This document shows positions 63,247 to 64,000 of a stretch of DNA of 64,000 nucleotides, piece by piece. The stretch covers positions 248,001-312,000 of the forward strand of contig NZ_BMEC01000007.1 in assembly GCF_014636295.1 (NCBI RefSeq), written 5' to 3'. A model generated the notes under the pieces. It made no database searches. It was given only the letters and a program-made list of their open reading frames with translations, and was not told the DNA's origin. Source of the DNA: Marivirga lumbricoides (GTDB lineage Bacteria; Bacteroidota; Bacteroidia; Cytophagales; Cyclobacteriaceae). Each line of letters starts with the position of its first letter. Position 1 is the first letter of the stretch. The position numbers and the translations under genes were made by a program.

Positions 63247-63397
63247 TGTAAGGTGATGAAACTGGCAGACATGCCCTCCTGTCTCGGGGGTGGAGGTTTT
63301 GGGATAAAGCCTGGTGGTTTCACGATAATTTGCTTCGCAGTTTATCGTGATTACCAGGTCTAACTACTTCGTGAAGGTTCGACTCCTTCCTCTACAG
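63247..63397 (+). ncRNA. tRNA-like RNA unit 4
   Basis: Same fold and length through one inserted G (after the TTTTGG stretch) and one deleted G in the apical loop (TGC-TTC-GCA). The middle stem becomes fully Watson-Crick, CCTGG/CCAGG. The basal stem becomes TGGAG/CTTCG (G-U tolerated). The acceptor 3' strand is CTCTACA, giving one A-C mismatch and one G-U against TGTAAGG. The discriminator is still G. Confidence 0.75.
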
Positions 63398-63436
63398 CAA
63401 TAGCTCACCGAAAGGGTAGCTTTAAGATTTAAAAAT

Positions 63437-63587
63437 TGTAAGGTGATGAAACTGGCAGACATGCCCTCCTGTCTCGGGGGTGGAGGTTTTGGATAAAGCC
63501 TGGTGGTTTCACGATAATTTGCTTAGGCAGTTTATCGTGATTACCAGGTCTAACTACTTCGTGAAGGTTCGACTCCTTCCTCTACAG
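63437..63587 (+). ncRNA. tRNA-like RNA unit 5
   Basis: Same fold. Shares with unit 4 the CCTGG/CCAGG middle stem, the CTTC basal strand and the CTCTACA acceptor strand, so units 4 and 5 are sister duplicates. The apical loop is TTAG. Confidence 0.75.
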
Positions 63588-63626
63588 CAATAGCTCACCG
63601 AAAGGGTAGCTTTAAGATTTAAAAAT

Positions 63627-63777
63627 TGTAAGGTGATGAAACTGGCAGACATGCCCTCCTGTCTCGGGGGTGGAGGTTTTGGATAAAGCCTGGTGGTTTC
63701 ACGATAATTTGCTTAGGCAGTTTATCGTGATTTCCGGGTCTAACTGCTTCATGAAGGTTCGACTCCTTCCCTTACAG
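63627..63777 (+). ncRNA. tRNA-like RNA unit 6
   Basis: Same fold. Perfect acceptor TGTAAGG/CCTTACA, middle stem CCTGG/CCGGG, and basal stem TGGAG/CTTCA, where the outer U-G becomes U-A. Apical loop TTAG. It is followed directly by the array terminator. Confidence 0.8.
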
Positions 63778-63788
63778 CTAAATATAAT

Positions 63789-63825
63789 AAGCCTCTGTAT
63801 TTAATAATATGGAGGCTTTTTATTT
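63789..63825 (+). terminator. Terminator of the tRNA-like array
   Basis: AAGCCTC (63789-63795) pairs with GAGGCTT (63812-63818), followed by a T-rich tract. It begins 12 nt after the last unit. Confidence 0.85.
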
Positions 63826-63843
63826 GTTAAATTCTTATTCTAA

Positions 63844-64000
63844 TTACCTGTATAAGTAAATCGCATCTGCATTTGCTTTACTCATTTTGCAGGTCTGTAC
63901 ACCTTGAGCGATAAAATTGAAAAGGACTTCTTTTCCCAATTCCAAATCACATACTATAAAGTGAATCTCTTCATTTACATTTAATAATGAAATACGCTGT
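63844..64000 (-). CDS. Hypothetical protein, C-terminal 51 residues
   Basis: An open minus-strand frame runs in from the right edge and ends at TAA (63844-63846). It reads QRISLLNVNEEIHFIVCDLE, then GKEVLFNFIAQGVQTCKMSK and ends ADAIYLYR. It is not recognised. The frame is uninterrupted and codon use looks normal, so it is probably the end of a real gene that converges on the tRNA-like array. Confidence 0.5.
   Translation of the reverse strand, partial: QRISLLNVNEEIHFIVCDLELGKEVLFNFIAQGVQTCKMSKANADAIYLYR

Larger units (their letters stand above)
62665..63777 (+). repeat. Tandem array of six tRNA-like RNA units
   Basis: Six 151-nt units start at 62665, 62859, 63053, 63247, 63437 and 63627 (period 194, 194, 194, 190, 190). 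Spacers of 43 or 39 nt each contain a hairpin. The units are near-identical, with identical D arm, anticodon arm and T loop. A promoter precedes and a terminator follows, so the array looks like a single multi-unit transcript to be cut into separate RNAs. It is not CRISPR: there are no variable spacers. Confidence 0.9.

Noticed and set aside
62665-63777. CRISPR array
   Set aside because: Units are similar along their whole length, spacers are not variable, and each unit folds as a tRNA; no cas genes are nearby.

Overview
The window looks like a chromosome segment from a Bacteroidota bacterium, probably a Cytophagales-type marine or soil organism. The evidence is an AT-rich genome, promoters of the Bacteroidota type (TTTG-N19-TANNTTTG, perfect upstream of atpD), a type IX secretion C-terminal domain on the GH5 glucanase, Bacteroidota-typical small families (DUF4199, DUF4834, DUF6787-like, DUF5117-type metalloprotease), and a short carB with an isolated atpD-atpC pair. 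No rRNA and no conventional tRNA was seen.

Layout. 0-13 kb: tail of an outer-membrane barrel/TonB receptor, a ClC channel, an AT-rich gap with DnaA-box-like sites, an S41 protease / putative barrel / lysA run, a Kef-type antiporter, two SDR oxidoreductases with an AraC regulator, and purM. 13-16 kb: repeat-rich gap and a secreted GH3 glucosidase. 16.4-19.3 kb: a TPP riboswitch driving an unusual, GC-richer operon (SAM methyltransferase, ThiL-like AIRS kinase, ThiE-like protein, Trm112-like zinc ribbon). 19.3-24.1 kb: an accessory island with a DUF433/DUF5615 toxin-antitoxin pair inserted between a gene tail and its duplicate, an unknown gene, a decayed hsdM remnant, an AbiEi/AbiEii pair and a zinc-ribbon PD-(D/E)XK nuclease. 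24-30.6 kb: repeats, a T9SS-exported GH5 glucanase and a zinc metalloprotease.

30.8-62.5 kb is mostly housekeeping: atpDC, rluA-like, prfC, tonB, a polyprenyl-sugar glycosyltransferase/PAP2 trio, carB, a UbiA-like/methyltransferase pair, rpsP-rimM-trmD-rplS, sucA-sucB-(four-helix-bundle insert)-lpdA, an MFS transporter, uvrA, lgt and an Lrp/AsnC regulator. Two tiny adjacent genes near 60.8-61.1 kb carry homopolymer frameshifts.

The most striking object is at 62.66-63.78 kb. Six tandem 151-nt units (period 194 or 190) each fold as a complete class II tRNA: 7-bp acceptor stem, 3-bp D stem with G18G19, 5-bp anticodon stem with a 7-nt loop, and a T arm with loop TTCGACT. Each has an 82-nt structured variable region in place of the usual 10-20 nt. 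A Bacteroidota promoter precedes the array and a strong intrinsic terminator follows it. The D arm is leucine-like, the discriminator is G, the nominal anticodon is GUC and position 37 is U, so this is not an ordinary tRNA. Base changes between units keep the helices paired. I regard it as the best candidate for an undescribed RNA system here, followed by the TPP-riboswitch operon.
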